Of a stretch of DNA of 16,160 nt, positions 6,849 to 13,389 are shown one piece after another (position 1 is the stretch's first letter; each line of letters starts with the position of its first letter). Source of the DNA: an uncultured Parvibacter sp. (GTDB taxonomy: Bacteria; Actinomycetota; Coriobacteriia; Coriobacteriales; Eggerthellaceae); the NCBI GenBank assembly GCA_910587945.1, contig CAJUNI010000022.1, positions 6,527 to 22,686 on the forward strand, read 5' to 3'. The position numbers and the translations under genes were made by a program. The notes beneath the pieces were generated by a model, which was not told the origin of the DNA, did no database searches, and was given only the letters and a program-made list of their open reading frames with translations.

Positions 6849-8518
6849 GATACGTAGGCCCCCTCGTCTGCCGAAGATACTAATCGCGCGTACTTAGCTA
6901 ATACACCGTGGTCGTGTTTCGGAGCCGGCGCCACCCAGTGCTGACGACGAGCTTCCAATTCTTCGTCATCAACATGAAGGGTAAGCGCTCCCCCTTCAAT
7001 ATCCACCGTGATCTGGTCGCCCTCTTCTATTAAAGCAATGGGGCCACCGGCTGCCGCCTCGGGACTCACATGGCCCACGGCCGGACCCTTCGTGGCACCC
7101 GAAAAACGGCCATCAGTGATGAGTGCTACCGAGGTAGACAGCCCCATGCCACAGATTGCACTCGTAGGAGTCAGCATCTCGCGCATTCCGGGACCACCTT
7201 TGGGCCCCTCATAGCGAATTACCACGACATCACCCGGATGGATTGCGCCTGCGTTAATAGCATCGCAGGCTTCCTCTTCAGAGTTGAAAACCCGAGCAGG
7301 ACCGGTATGGGTAAGCATCGACGGATCCACTGCCGACTTCTTCACAATGCCGCCATCCGGTGCAATGTTGCCATGGAGTACGCGCAGGGCGCCCACCGGC
7401 GAGAACGGATTGTCGTGAGTGCGACAGACCTCACCATCGGCCCCACGGGTGCAATTGGCAAGGTATTCAGGTAAGGGCCCCATGCAGGTGAGGGCCCGCT
7501 CATCTAGGAGCCCCAGTGCTGCCAACTCATGCATAACTACCGGCACTCCCCCCACTTGATATAAATCAGACAAGGGGCGAGGTCCTGAGGGTTGAAGCTT
7601 CACAAGATGAGGAGTGCGAGCGGAAGCAGCATCCCAGTCATCCATGGTAATCGGATGACCCGCAGCGCGGGCAATAGCTGTTAGATGCAACACCGTATTG
7701 GTAGACCCACCAAAGGCCATATCACATTCCATAGCATTGTGAATGGCGGCTTCGCTCACAATATCTTTTATCGTGATTTGGCGCTCCACCAATTCCATGA
7801 CTTTCATACCTGCCTCTTTAGCCAAGCGAATGCGCTCAGAATACACAGCGGGAATAGTCCCATTTCCCGGCAGCGCAATACCTAAGGCTTCGCAGAGGCA
7901 ATTCATGGAGTTGGCGGTGAATAGGCCCGAACAACTTCCACAGGTCGGGCAAGCGGTATTCTCGTAGTAGGCCAATTCCTCTTCGGTCATAGTGCCCGCA
8001 GCCACTTGAGCCGCTCCATCAAAGAGCGTGTTTAAGTCCGTGGTAGGTCCGCATCCATTAGGCTGTACCCCGGCAAGCATCGGGCCGCCCGACACAAAAA
8101 CCGTAGGGATATCCACCCGCAGAGCCCCAATCACCATGCCCGGCACGACTTTATCGCAATTGGGAATACAAACAAGACCATCAAAAGCGTGGCCCTGAAC
8201 AGCACATTCAACGGAATCCGCAATAACCTCGCGAGATACCAAGGAATAATGCATGCCTTCATGATTCATCGCTATGCCATCGCAAACGCCGATGGTTGAA
8301 ATCTCAAAGGGAACACCGCCAGCCATACGGATTCCCGCTTTTACCGCTTCAGCAATCTTATCGAGATTGAGGTGTCCGGGAATAATATCGTTTCGTGAGT
8401 TGAGAACAGCAATAAAGGGACGCTGTAACTCTTCATCGGTGAGACCATCGGCCTTCAAAAGGCTTCGATGAGGTGCCCGCGCCACTCCTTGCTTGATTGC
8501 ACTGCTTCGCATGGTCAT
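6845..8518 (-). CDS. ilvD: Dihydroxyacid dehydratase
   Basis: Fe-S dehydratase that makes the 2-oxo acids 2-oxoisovalerate and 2-oxo-3-methylvalerate, the shared third step of the branched-chain pathways. From the chosen start it is 557 aa, the usual length. It shows RAPHRSLLKA, then GVCDGIAMNHEGMHYSLVSRE (79-80 CD), PNCDKVVPGM (C121, D122, K123) and PTCGSCSGLFTANSMNCL (C193, C196), the metal/Fe-S and active-site blocks, then the C-terminal DGRFSGAT. The ATG at 8516-8518 has GGAGGG about 12 nt upstream; ATG 8510-8512 is also possible, and an upstream TTG at 8554 would read through the ribosome binding site and begin inside the attenuator T-tract. First gene of ilvD-B-N-C, preceded by the leader at 8553-8860. 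Confidence 0.96.
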   Translation of the reverse strand: MTMRSSAIKQGVARAPHRSLLKADGLTDEELQRPFIAVLNSRNDIIPGHLNLDKIAEAVKAGIRMAGGVPFEISTIGVCDGIAMNHEGMHYSLVSREVIADSVECAVQGHAFDGLVCIPNCDKVVPGMVIGALRVDIPTVFVSGGPMLAGVQPNGCGPTTDLNTLFDGAAQVAAGTMTEEELAYYENTACPTCGSCSGLFTANSMNCLCEALGIALPGNGTIPAVYSERIRLAKEAGMKVMELVERQITIKDIVSEAAIHNAMECDMAFGGSTNTVLHLTAIARAAGHPITMDDWDAASARTPHLVKLQPSGPRPLSDLYQVGGVPVVMHELAALGLLDERALTCMGPLPEYLANCTRGADGEVCRTHDNPFSPVGALRVLHGNIAPDGGIVKKSAVDPSMLTHTGPARVFNSEEEACDAINAGAIHPGDVVVIRYEGPKGGPGMREMLTPTSAICGMGLSTSVALITDGRFSGATKGPAVGHVSPEAAAGGPIALIEEGDQITVDIEGGALTLHVDDEELEARRQHWVAPAPKHDHGVLAKYARLVSSADEGAYVS

Positions 8519-8552
8519 AAGACTTCTGCACCCTCCTTCAGGTTCCGCACCC

Positions 8553-8589
8553 AAAAATAAGAAAACCCGTTACAGCGAGCTGCACCGGG
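8553..8589 (-). terminator. Leader (attenuator) terminator upstream of ilvD
   Basis: On the minus strand, CCCG pairs with CGGG at the outer ends (8566-8589), followed by an inner helix UGCAG/CUGUA that includes a G-U pair, closed by a 4-nt loop, with one mismatch between the two helices. It runs into UUUUCUUAUUUUU (8565-8553). It lies only about 20 nt before the ilvD ribosome binding site, with no gene ending upstream on this strand. That is the position of a transcription attenuator for the operon, not an end-of-gene terminator. Confidence 0.82.
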
Positions 8590-8860
8590 ACGTCAAGGAT
8601 ACTGAAGTCGTCTTAGACTACGCACCGAAGTACGCGCCAAGCTGACTTGGAGTGGACCTATAACGGGGTCACCGGTTTGGCTCTACTGACACCTTAAAGA
8701 TGACGGTAAGTCAGAGCTTTAAGGGTGTTCATGCCAAACTGCTCGGAGGGGCCATTCAGTCCGCCCAACGCCGTCTTCCACCAACCGCCGGCTCTCTGGG
8801 AGATGGGTTCGTACTTACTATCCTCGTCAACGCATTTCGATCTATGAACTTGTTGTCCGC
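8590..8860 (-). promoter_or_regulatory. T-box-like tRNA-sensing leader RNA of the ilv operon
   Basis: Read on the minus strand, this leader shows the ordered landmarks of T-box RNAs. AGUA of the specifier-loop S-turn is at 8816-8819. AGAGAG (8792-8797) is followed by a GCCG/CGGC distal helix (8789-8792 with 8770-8773) enclosing GGUUGGUGGAA (8776-8786). GAAC, which normally precedes the specifier, is at 8727-8730. AGUAG (8683-8687) and the Stem II motif CCCGUUA (8661-8667) come next. Then follow CCAAG-UCAG-CUUGG (8637-8650) and a UUCG-capped hairpin (8621-8634), and the terminator at 8553-8589. T-boxes raise readthrough when a cognate tRNA is uncharged. Two points do not fit: no UGGN acceptor-binding bulge is evident before the terminator, and the triplet after GAA(C) reads CAC or ACC. 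I call it T-box-like, class probable, amino acid unassigned. Confidence 0.68.
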
Positions 8861-8866
8861 AGTATA
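8861..8866 (-). promoter_or_regulatory. Candidate -10 box for the ilv leader transcript
   Basis: TATACT on the minus strand matches the -10 consensus at five of six positions and lies about 40 nt before the AGUA motif of the leader, where the transcript should begin. The -35 region is poor: TTGTGG (8888-8893) is the closest match but leaves a 21-bp spacer. Tentative. Confidence 0.4.
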
Positions 8867-8917
8867 CGACTTTTAACGCGCTTCTCCCCACAACCTTTTG
8901 AACGGACGAAAATTTTT

Positions 8918-8935
8918 CTCCAGGAGCGTACGCTG
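8918..8935. repeat. 18-bp repeat, copy 1
   Basis: CTCCAGGAGCGTACGCTG, which matches copy 2 at 17 of 18 positions. It contains the self-complementary elements CTCC-A-GGAG and AGCGTACGCT (a perfect 10-bp palindrome). The copies are in direct orientation, 65 bp apart start to start, upstream of both the ilv leader and the plus-strand gene. Confidence 0.75.
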
Positions 8936-8982
8936 GTCTATATTCGCGGATTCAAACTGCGGTATATCGTGGCACCGGGAAG

Positions 8983-9000
8983 CTCCAGGAGCGTGCGCTG
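8983..9000. repeat. 18-bp repeat, copy 2
   Basis: CTCCAGGAGCGTGCGCTG, which differs from copy 1 by a single A-to-G change at its twelfth base. That change breaks the perfect palindrome but keeps the flanking bases. Two near-identical 18-mers this close together are unlikely by chance; a protein-binding site or a remnant local duplication would both explain them. Confidence 0.75.
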
Positions 9001-9197
9001 AATCCAATTTACGGGATCGAATCAAAACACTGTCACAGGCTGCACCCATTTTCAAAAAGTTACAGCCCTAAAACTGCAAGCTCAACACTGAGCAACGAAT
9101 TGGCTAAGGTGTCATCACAGCCTGTTACTCGCAGATTCAAAAAAAACTCGATGGTTTTATTCTCTCCGTAGGGTGTACAGACTATAGAGGAAGCACT

Positions 9198-10085
9198 ATG
9201 ACCAGGTTGCGGGACAACAATCAGAAGATCAGCAGCACGAATGCTGCTCGCTCTGTTCCCCACCGCCGCTCCACCACTGTTCACTCTCACCCAAAACCTT
9301 CGCAGGCGGTCTCCGCTACCTCCATCCCCCTGCGGGCAGTAGCGCAAGATCATAGGGACGAAAGCCAGAATACCGTTCGGGCTGTCACCTTACCGGACAG
9401 TACCCACCCTCACCAGCCAGCTGCAAGCGCTATTCCACCTAAAACCATCATCGCCATGCTTGGATTTGCTCTTCTGGTGGTACTTGGTCTAGTTGCTGTT
9501 AGCCTTGTGTATAACACTCAAGACACGGCGCTTGCCGAAACCTCTGAAGCTCTTACCGTCATTGAAAGTGATCCGAGTACCACTTGGAATCAAGGGACCG
9601 TGCCTCATATTTACCAGCGCGATCCTCAGTGGTCTTCAATCCCCTACAGCACGAGCACTCTCGGTGATATGGGATCAATGCCTGCTTGTCTTGTAATGGC
9701 CTATGTACAGCAAACCGGCGATCGCAGTATCACCTTGCCCGCTCTCAGTGCTTGGGCCGATCAGCAGGGATTAGCTAGTCAAAGCACCGAAGACTACGAA
9801 CAATTCTTAGATGCGGGAGCTGATAATTTAGGACTTTCCGTGAAGGCTCTGGCAGTTAATGAACTCTCTTTGCGCAAAGCACTGCTCCAAAATCATCCTG
9901 TTATTGCCATAACGCTCGGCGCGACCACAGAGCCCTGGGCGCCAGCGTTGATCATTGGGGATATCACGGAAGAGGGAACACTACGTATTGTTGATCCCGT
10001 AAGCCCTGAACGTAGTCAAAAAGCGTGGACGTTCGAGGAGCTTCTTGGGCAGTGTCAGAGCCTGTGGGAGATTCAGCAAGCTTAA
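9198..10085 (+). CDS. Membrane-anchored C39-like peptidase-family protein, probably catalytically inactive
   Basis: A 295-aa protein with three parts: a basic, Ser/Pro/His-rich cytoplasmic segment (1-80), one membrane helix (about 83-105, IIAMLGFALLVVLGLVAVSLV), and an extracytoplasmic domain (about 135-290) resembling the C39-like papain-fold family. The cue is PHIYQRDPQWSSIPYSTSTLGDMG, corresponding to the family's QRDPQW..IPYG...GESG. Where active members have GCGPT, this one has G159-S160-M-P-A, so the nucleophilic Cys is Ser; where they have GHFVLIVG it has WAPALIIG, so the His is lost; the later DP is kept (VDP, 265-267). I infer a binding or scaffold role. The ATG has AGAGGA 6 nt upstream. 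Its 3' end overlaps the opposing gene by 122 bp. Family call moderate, inactivity inferred. Confidence 0.72.
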   Translation: MTRLRDNNQKISSTNAARSVPHRRSTTVHSHPKPSQAVSATSIPLRAVAQDHRDESQNTVRAVTLPDSTHPHQPAASAIPPKTIIAMLGFALLVVLGLVAVSLVYNTQDTALAETSEALTVIESDPSTTWNQGTVPHIYQRDPQWSSIPYSTSTLGDMGSMPACLVMAYVQQTGDRSITLPALSAWADQQGLASQSTEDYEQFLDAGADNLGLSVKALAVNELSLRKALLQNHPVIAITLGATTEPWAPALIIGDITEEGTLRIVDPVSPERSQKAWTFEELLGQCQSLWEIQQA

Positions 10086-10620
10086 GGGATGTCATAGGTG
10101 CAACTCCGCGACTAAGAATACCCTGATCGGCCATTTCCTGACCCATCACAATATACTCTTGGGCGTTTTCCTCCAAGGACTGCAATTCCTCTTCTCGTAA
10201 GGGGCGTACCGCTTTGGCAGGACTGCCTAACACCAACATGCCGTCGGGGATATTCGCCGTGCCGGTTACTAACGCTCCTGCCCCAATTAGACAATTCTCT
10301 CCTATAACGGCACCATCAAGCACCACCGCACCCATTCCAACCAAGGTTCCGGATCCGATAGTACAACCGTGAAGAATAGCGCCATGGCCTACCGATACAT
10401 GATCGCCAACAATGGTTGCGCCATCAAAGGGAACATGGATGCAGCAATGTTCTTGGATGTTGCTACCCTTGCCAATACGAATAAAGCTACGACAATCTCC
10501 CCGCAATACGGAACCAAATAGTACCGTTACCTCGTCAGCTAATTGCACATCTCCAAGTACCACTGCATCGGGGGCAATGCAGGCGCTCTCGGCGATAACG
10601 GGAGAATGTAAGTAATCCAT
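9964..10620 (-). CDS. Gamma-carbonic-anhydrase-family hexapeptide-repeat protein
   Basis: Left-handed beta-helix protein of the gamma-CA / YrdA-PaaY group, usually a trimer with Zn at subunit interfaces. Hexapeptide repeats run from about residue 8 to 125. The three Zn-ligand histidines are present: H62 (CIH), H79 (VGHG) and H84 (LHG). The conserved end LVLGSPAKAVRPL and the helix EEELQSLEENAQEYI follow. Many homologues lack measured carbonic anhydrase activity, so the reaction is not assigned. At 218 aa it is about 40 residues longer than typical; the extra tail (178-218) is encoded antisense to the plus-strand gene. It starts 9 nt after the MBL-fold gene with a weak site (AGGGTG), so coupling is likely. 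Last gene of the minus-strand series; no terminator seen. Confidence 0.9.
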   Translation of the reverse strand: MDYLHSPVIAESACIAPDAVVLGDVQLADEVTVLFGSVLRGDCRSFIRIGKGSNIQEHCCIHVPFDGATIVGDHVSVGHGAILHGCTIGSGTLVGMGAVVLDGAVIGENCLIGAGALVTGTANIPDGMLVLGSPAKAVRPLREEELQSLEENAQEYIVMGQEMADQGILSRGVAPMTSLKLAESPTGSDTAQEAPRTSTLFDYVQGLRDQQYVVFPLP

Positions 10621-10629
10621 AGTGGCACC

Positions 10630-11448
10630 CTAACTAATGGTAGTGAGTCGACCTTGATAGGCAACGGCGATGGTTACCGACTTTTGACCGAGGGCCACCA
10701 CACGTTCGAGGGACTCGCGCGGCAATCGATAACTATTATTCTCTTGGGAAATATGCATGGCAACTACCGTTTCGAGACAACAATCCGGATCGTTGAGCTG
10801 ACGTTTAAGCTCTGCGGCAGCCTGATCATTCGAAAGATGGCCCTGGTCAGAAGCGATACGTGCCTTCAAAGCAGCCGGATAGGGGCCTTGGCGTAGCATC
10901 CGCTCGTCATGATTGGACTCCAGGGCCAATAAGCGAACGCCGCGCAAGGTTTCTTTAGCCTCAGGTGTCACGATACCCGTATCAGTGATATAGCCAAGCT
11001 TATCCCCGTCAGATTCATCTTCAATAGCAAAACCCAGAGAAGAAATGGCATCATGGGAAGTTCGAAAGGGAGTAATTGTGAGTCCTGCCACCCGTTGCAG
11101 CTCATGCGCGCCAATAAACTGTACCGAGGCATTCAGTTTTTTCAGATCCTCAGCAAGCTTTGGAACTCGTTCATACACCGCCGACTCCACAAACACCCGA
11201 GGCACAATCCCCTCTTTAGCGAGGCCGCGCAAGATCACACCCACGCCTTTGACATGATCCGAGTGATCATGGGTCAGTAGTAACCCCTGAATTGCCTGGG
11301 GCTTTACTCCGGCTTCTTCCATACGCTGGAAGAAATCTCGTTTACAGATTCCCATATCAATGACGACAACCTGCCCGTTGGTTCTATTTTCGACGAGCGC
11401 AGCATTACCTTTGCTCCCGCTCGCAAGCACATGAAGGGCAAGTGTCAT
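10630..11448 (-). CDS. MBL-fold metallohydrolase (YycJ/WalJ-like)
   Basis: A 272-aa beta-lactamase-fold hydrolase. The N-terminus LHVLASGSKGNAALVE is characteristic of the YycJ/WalJ/VicX group, and the metal-binding motif THDHSDH gives H60, H62, D64 and H65. Later metal ligands fit FRTSHDA and the ALESNHDE block, then DQGHLSNDQAA. In Firmicutes relatives are linked to the WalKR cell-wall regulon and to DNA maintenance; no walKR genes are in this window, so the role here is not assigned. AGGAG lies about 7 nt before the ATG. It follows the nucleoside phosphorylase by 31 nt and precedes the gamma-CA gene by 9 nt. Cytoplasmic, with no signal peptide. Confidence 0.9.
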   Translation of the reverse strand: MTLALHVLASGSKGNAALVENRTNGQVVVIDMGICKRDFFQRMEEAGVKPQAIQGLLLTHDHSDHVKGVGVILRGLAKEGIVPRVFVESAVYERVPKLAEDLKKLNASVQFIGAHELQRVAGLTITPFRTSHDAISSLGFAIEDESDGDKLGYITDTGIVTPEAKETLRGVRLLALESNHDERMLRQGPYPAALKARIASDQGHLSNDQAAAELKRQLNDPDCCLETVVAMHISQENNSYRLPRESLERVVALGQKSVTIAVAYQGRLTTIS

Positions 11449-11479
11449 CAGAATCTCCTGGCTTCAATGACAGCAACTA

Positions 11480-12328
11480 CTACAGGCACTGAGCTGCAAT
11501 AGCGCGCACAATACCCGTTACAAGCCGGCAGAACTTCGGCTCTGCCTCCTTCGCAACCTCAAACACTTCCTTGTCGGACGGACTGGCGCCTTCTACGCCA
11601 CAGGCCATGTTCGAGAGAAGCGAAATACCCATAACTCGCATACCGTGATGACGTGCCGCTATGACTTCTTCCACCACCGACATAGCCACCGTATCAGCAC
11701 CCCACATCCGAAAGGCGCGAATCTCGGCCGGTGTCTCAAAACTTGGACCCAGCAATCCTAAATAGGTTCCCTCTCGAAGGGTTAAGTGTTCATCTTGAGC
11801 CACCCCACGAGCCAATGCCCGCAATTCGGGGTCATAGGCATCCAACATCGAGAAGAAACGGAAAGCAAGCTCATCAGGCTCGGTCCCGACCACCGGATTA
11901 CGTCCCGTAAAGTTGATATGGTCTGCCATCAGACAGAATTCCCCTACATTAAAACTGGTATTAATGGCTCCTGCCGCATTGGTGGTGATAAGAATTTCCA
12001 CCCCCAGCGATGCCATAAGCCATACCGGGTACGCAACTTCTTCAGCACTATTACCCTCATAACCATGGAGACGTCCTTGCATAGCAAGCACTTCCACTCC
12101 ACCAAGGGTGCCACAAACAAATTGACCTACATGACCGGTAGCTGTGGAGGTCTTCATGAAGGGCACCTCCTTAAAAGGAACCCTAATGGGATCGAGGATT
12201 TCATTCGCGAGCGGACCCAATCCGCTGCCAAGAATCACACCAATACGAGGGTTGCACCCCTGAAGCGCTTCCTTCATGACCTCGGTCGAACGAGCAAGTT
12301 TTTCACAGAGCGTCAGGCCTGATTCCAT
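11480..12328 (-). CDS. punA: Purine nucleoside phosphorylase (trimeric type)
   Basis: Phosphorolysis of (deoxy)inosine and (deoxy)guanosine to base plus (deoxy)ribose-1-phosphate for purine salvage. Family blocks: GVILGSGLGPLA (phosphate loop, 30-41), GRLHGYEG (R86, H88), TTNAAGAIN (N117-G120), GPSFETPAEIR (E198 contacts the purine) and SNMACGV (N240). At 282 aa it fits the low-molecular-mass trimeric PNP family. Unusual: the block that reads GMSTVPEV in most relatives is AMSVVEEV (215-222), altering residues near the phosphate/ribose site, so kinetics or specificity could differ; methylthioadenosine phosphorylase is related but less likely. AAAGGA lies 8-9 nt before the ATG. It starts 20 nt after prmC, in the same run. 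Confidence 0.92.
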   Translation of the reverse strand: MESGLTLCEKLARSTEVMKEALQGCNPRIGVILGSGLGPLANEILDPIRVPFKEVPFMKTSTATGHVGQFVCGTLGGVEVLAMQGRLHGYEGNSAEEVAYPVWLMASLGVEILITTNAAGAINTSFNVGEFCLMADHINFTGRNPVVGTEPDELAFRFFSMLDAYDPELRALARGVAQDEHLTLREGTYLGLLGPSFETPAEIRAFRMWGADTVAMSVVEEVIAARHHGMRVMGISLLSNMACGVEGASPSDKEVFEVAKEAEPKFCRLVTGIVRAIAAQCL

Positions 12329-12348
12329 AGTTTCATCCTTTTCGAGAG

Positions 12349-13389
12349 TTATTTTCTGGCAAGAAGTATCCGAGGTCGCTGAGCAAGATCTTCTTTTATA
12401 GCAACGTCAGCAAAGCCGAGAGCTTGGGCATAGAGAGCTGCCGCATCAAGGGTTGTCTCGTGTAGTTCGCACGCAAACACCCCTCGTTCTTTGAGTGCTC
12501 TATAGGCCCAGCTTGCTAATGCGCGAAAACAATCAAGGCCATCTACACCCCCATCAAGAGCAAGTTCAGGCTCAAAGTCGGTAACTTCCGATGAAAGTGT
12601 GGCCAAAACTCCATGAGGAATATAGGGCGGATTGCTAATAACTAAATCCAAGACGCCAAGAAACCGCTCAGGAATCGGGTCTCCCAAATTTCCCTGAAGC
12701 ACTTTTACTCGATCGGTCAGTGCTAGCTGGGATACATTTTGTTGCGCCAGAGCCACTGCTTGAGAAGAGAGATCCGTAGCAATAACCCGTGTATCAGGGC
12801 GTTCAGTCGCAATGGCACAGGCAATATTTCCCGTGCCTGTACAGATATCTGCTACCAAAAGATACGGAGATGGCGTCAGAGGCTCTTCCCCTTGTGATTC
12901 GCTTTCCTTAGGACTCTCGGAGTCTTGGTTCTCTTCCCCATAAGACGTAAGACCCTGCTCCTTCTGAAGCTTTTGCAATGCTTCTAGGGTCTCTTGGTCC
13001 TTTTGAGCGGCCTCGCTGTTCCAACAGGCCTTGCGCTCGGGAGCAGGGGGAAGCCAGGATAGAGCCTCACTTACCAGCACTTCCGTTTCGGGACGAGGGA
13101 TAAGAACCCCCGGTTCGACTTTTACCGTCAAATAGCGAAAGGGGGCACTTCCTGAAATGTATTGGAGTGGCTCACCCTTACCTCGACGCAAGACACCATC
13201 ATGCAACGCCGCCTTTTCGTCAGCAGAAAGCGGACGGGTCAAATCCATATAGAGTTCAATACGCGTGAGAGAGCACACCCATGACAACAGCCATTCAGCC
13301 GATTGTCGTGGATGTTCATCGCCCTTTCGATCCAGATATCCTTGGGTCCACGTTAGGGCCGAACCTATCGTCCAGTCCTCGCTGGTCAC
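12349..13389 (-). CDS. prmC: Release factor glutamine methyltransferase
   Basis: SAM-dependent N5-methyltransferase that modifies the Gln of the GGQ motif in RF1/RF2. The N-terminal helical domain (1-90) ends in GEPLQYISG and LIPRPETEVLV. The SAM motif DICTGTGNIACAIA begins at 181, and the catalytic NPPY is at 253-256 (ISNPPYIPHG). At 346 aa it is longer than the usual 280-290 because residues about 116-174, between the interdomain region and the SAM motif, are a Glu/Gln/Lys/Ser-rich insertion. The start codon is GTG, directly abutting the prfA TAG with zero spacing; the ribosome binding site is weak (AGAGGCGG), so translation is likely coupled to RF1. The partner relationship with its neighbour supports the call. 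Confidence 0.95.
   Translation of the reverse strand: MTSEDWTIGSALTWTQGYLDRKGDEHPRQSAEWLLSWVCSLTRIELYMDLTRPLSADEKAALHDGVLRRGKGEPLQYISGSAPFRYLTVKVEPGVLIPRPETEVLVSEALSWLPPAPERKACWNSEAAQKDQETLEALQKLQKEQGLTSYGEENQDSESPKESESQGEEPLTPSPYLLVADICTGTGNIACAIATERPDTRVIATDLSSQAVALAQQNVSQLALTDRVKVLQGNLGDPIPERFLGVLDLVISNPPYIPHGVLATLSSEVTDFEPELALDGGVDGLDCFRALASWAYRALKERGVFACELHETTLDAAALYAQALGFADVAIKEDLAQRPRILLARK

Larger units (their letters stand above)
8867..9197. other. Gene-free spacer between ilv leader and the C39-like gene
   Basis: No convincing coding sequence: the short open frames here lack ribosome binding sites and family character. It holds the two 18-bp repeats annotated separately, an imperfect hairpin (TATA..CGC/GCG..TATA, about 8938-8968), and a TATAGA hexamer (9183-9188) a few bases ahead of the plus-strand gene at 9198. 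The second half is A/T-richer than its surroundings, as expected for a promoter of the plus-strand gene. Confidence 0.4.

Noticed and set aside
8519..8554. N-terminal extension of IlvD to a TTG at 8554.
   Set aside because: It would translate through the ribosome binding site and start within the attenuator U-tract.
8694..8732. A 12-codon open frame on the minus strand (MNTLKALTYRHL) inside the ilv leader, a possible attenuator leader peptide.
   Set aside because: It has three Leu and two Thr codons but no Ile or Val, no clustering of control codons and no convincing ribosome binding site, and it overlaps T-box landmarks that explain the region better.
8967..8982. GTGGCACCGGG on the plus strand, resembling the T-box core sequence.
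   Set aside because: No Stem I, Stem II or terminator with a U-tract accompanies it on the plus strand, and the gene downstream is not an amino acid gene; a short chance match.
9035..9125. ACAGGCTG (about 9035) and CAGCCTGT (about 9118) inverted copies.
   Set aside because: Only 8 bp with about 75 bp between them, no further extension and no associated element.
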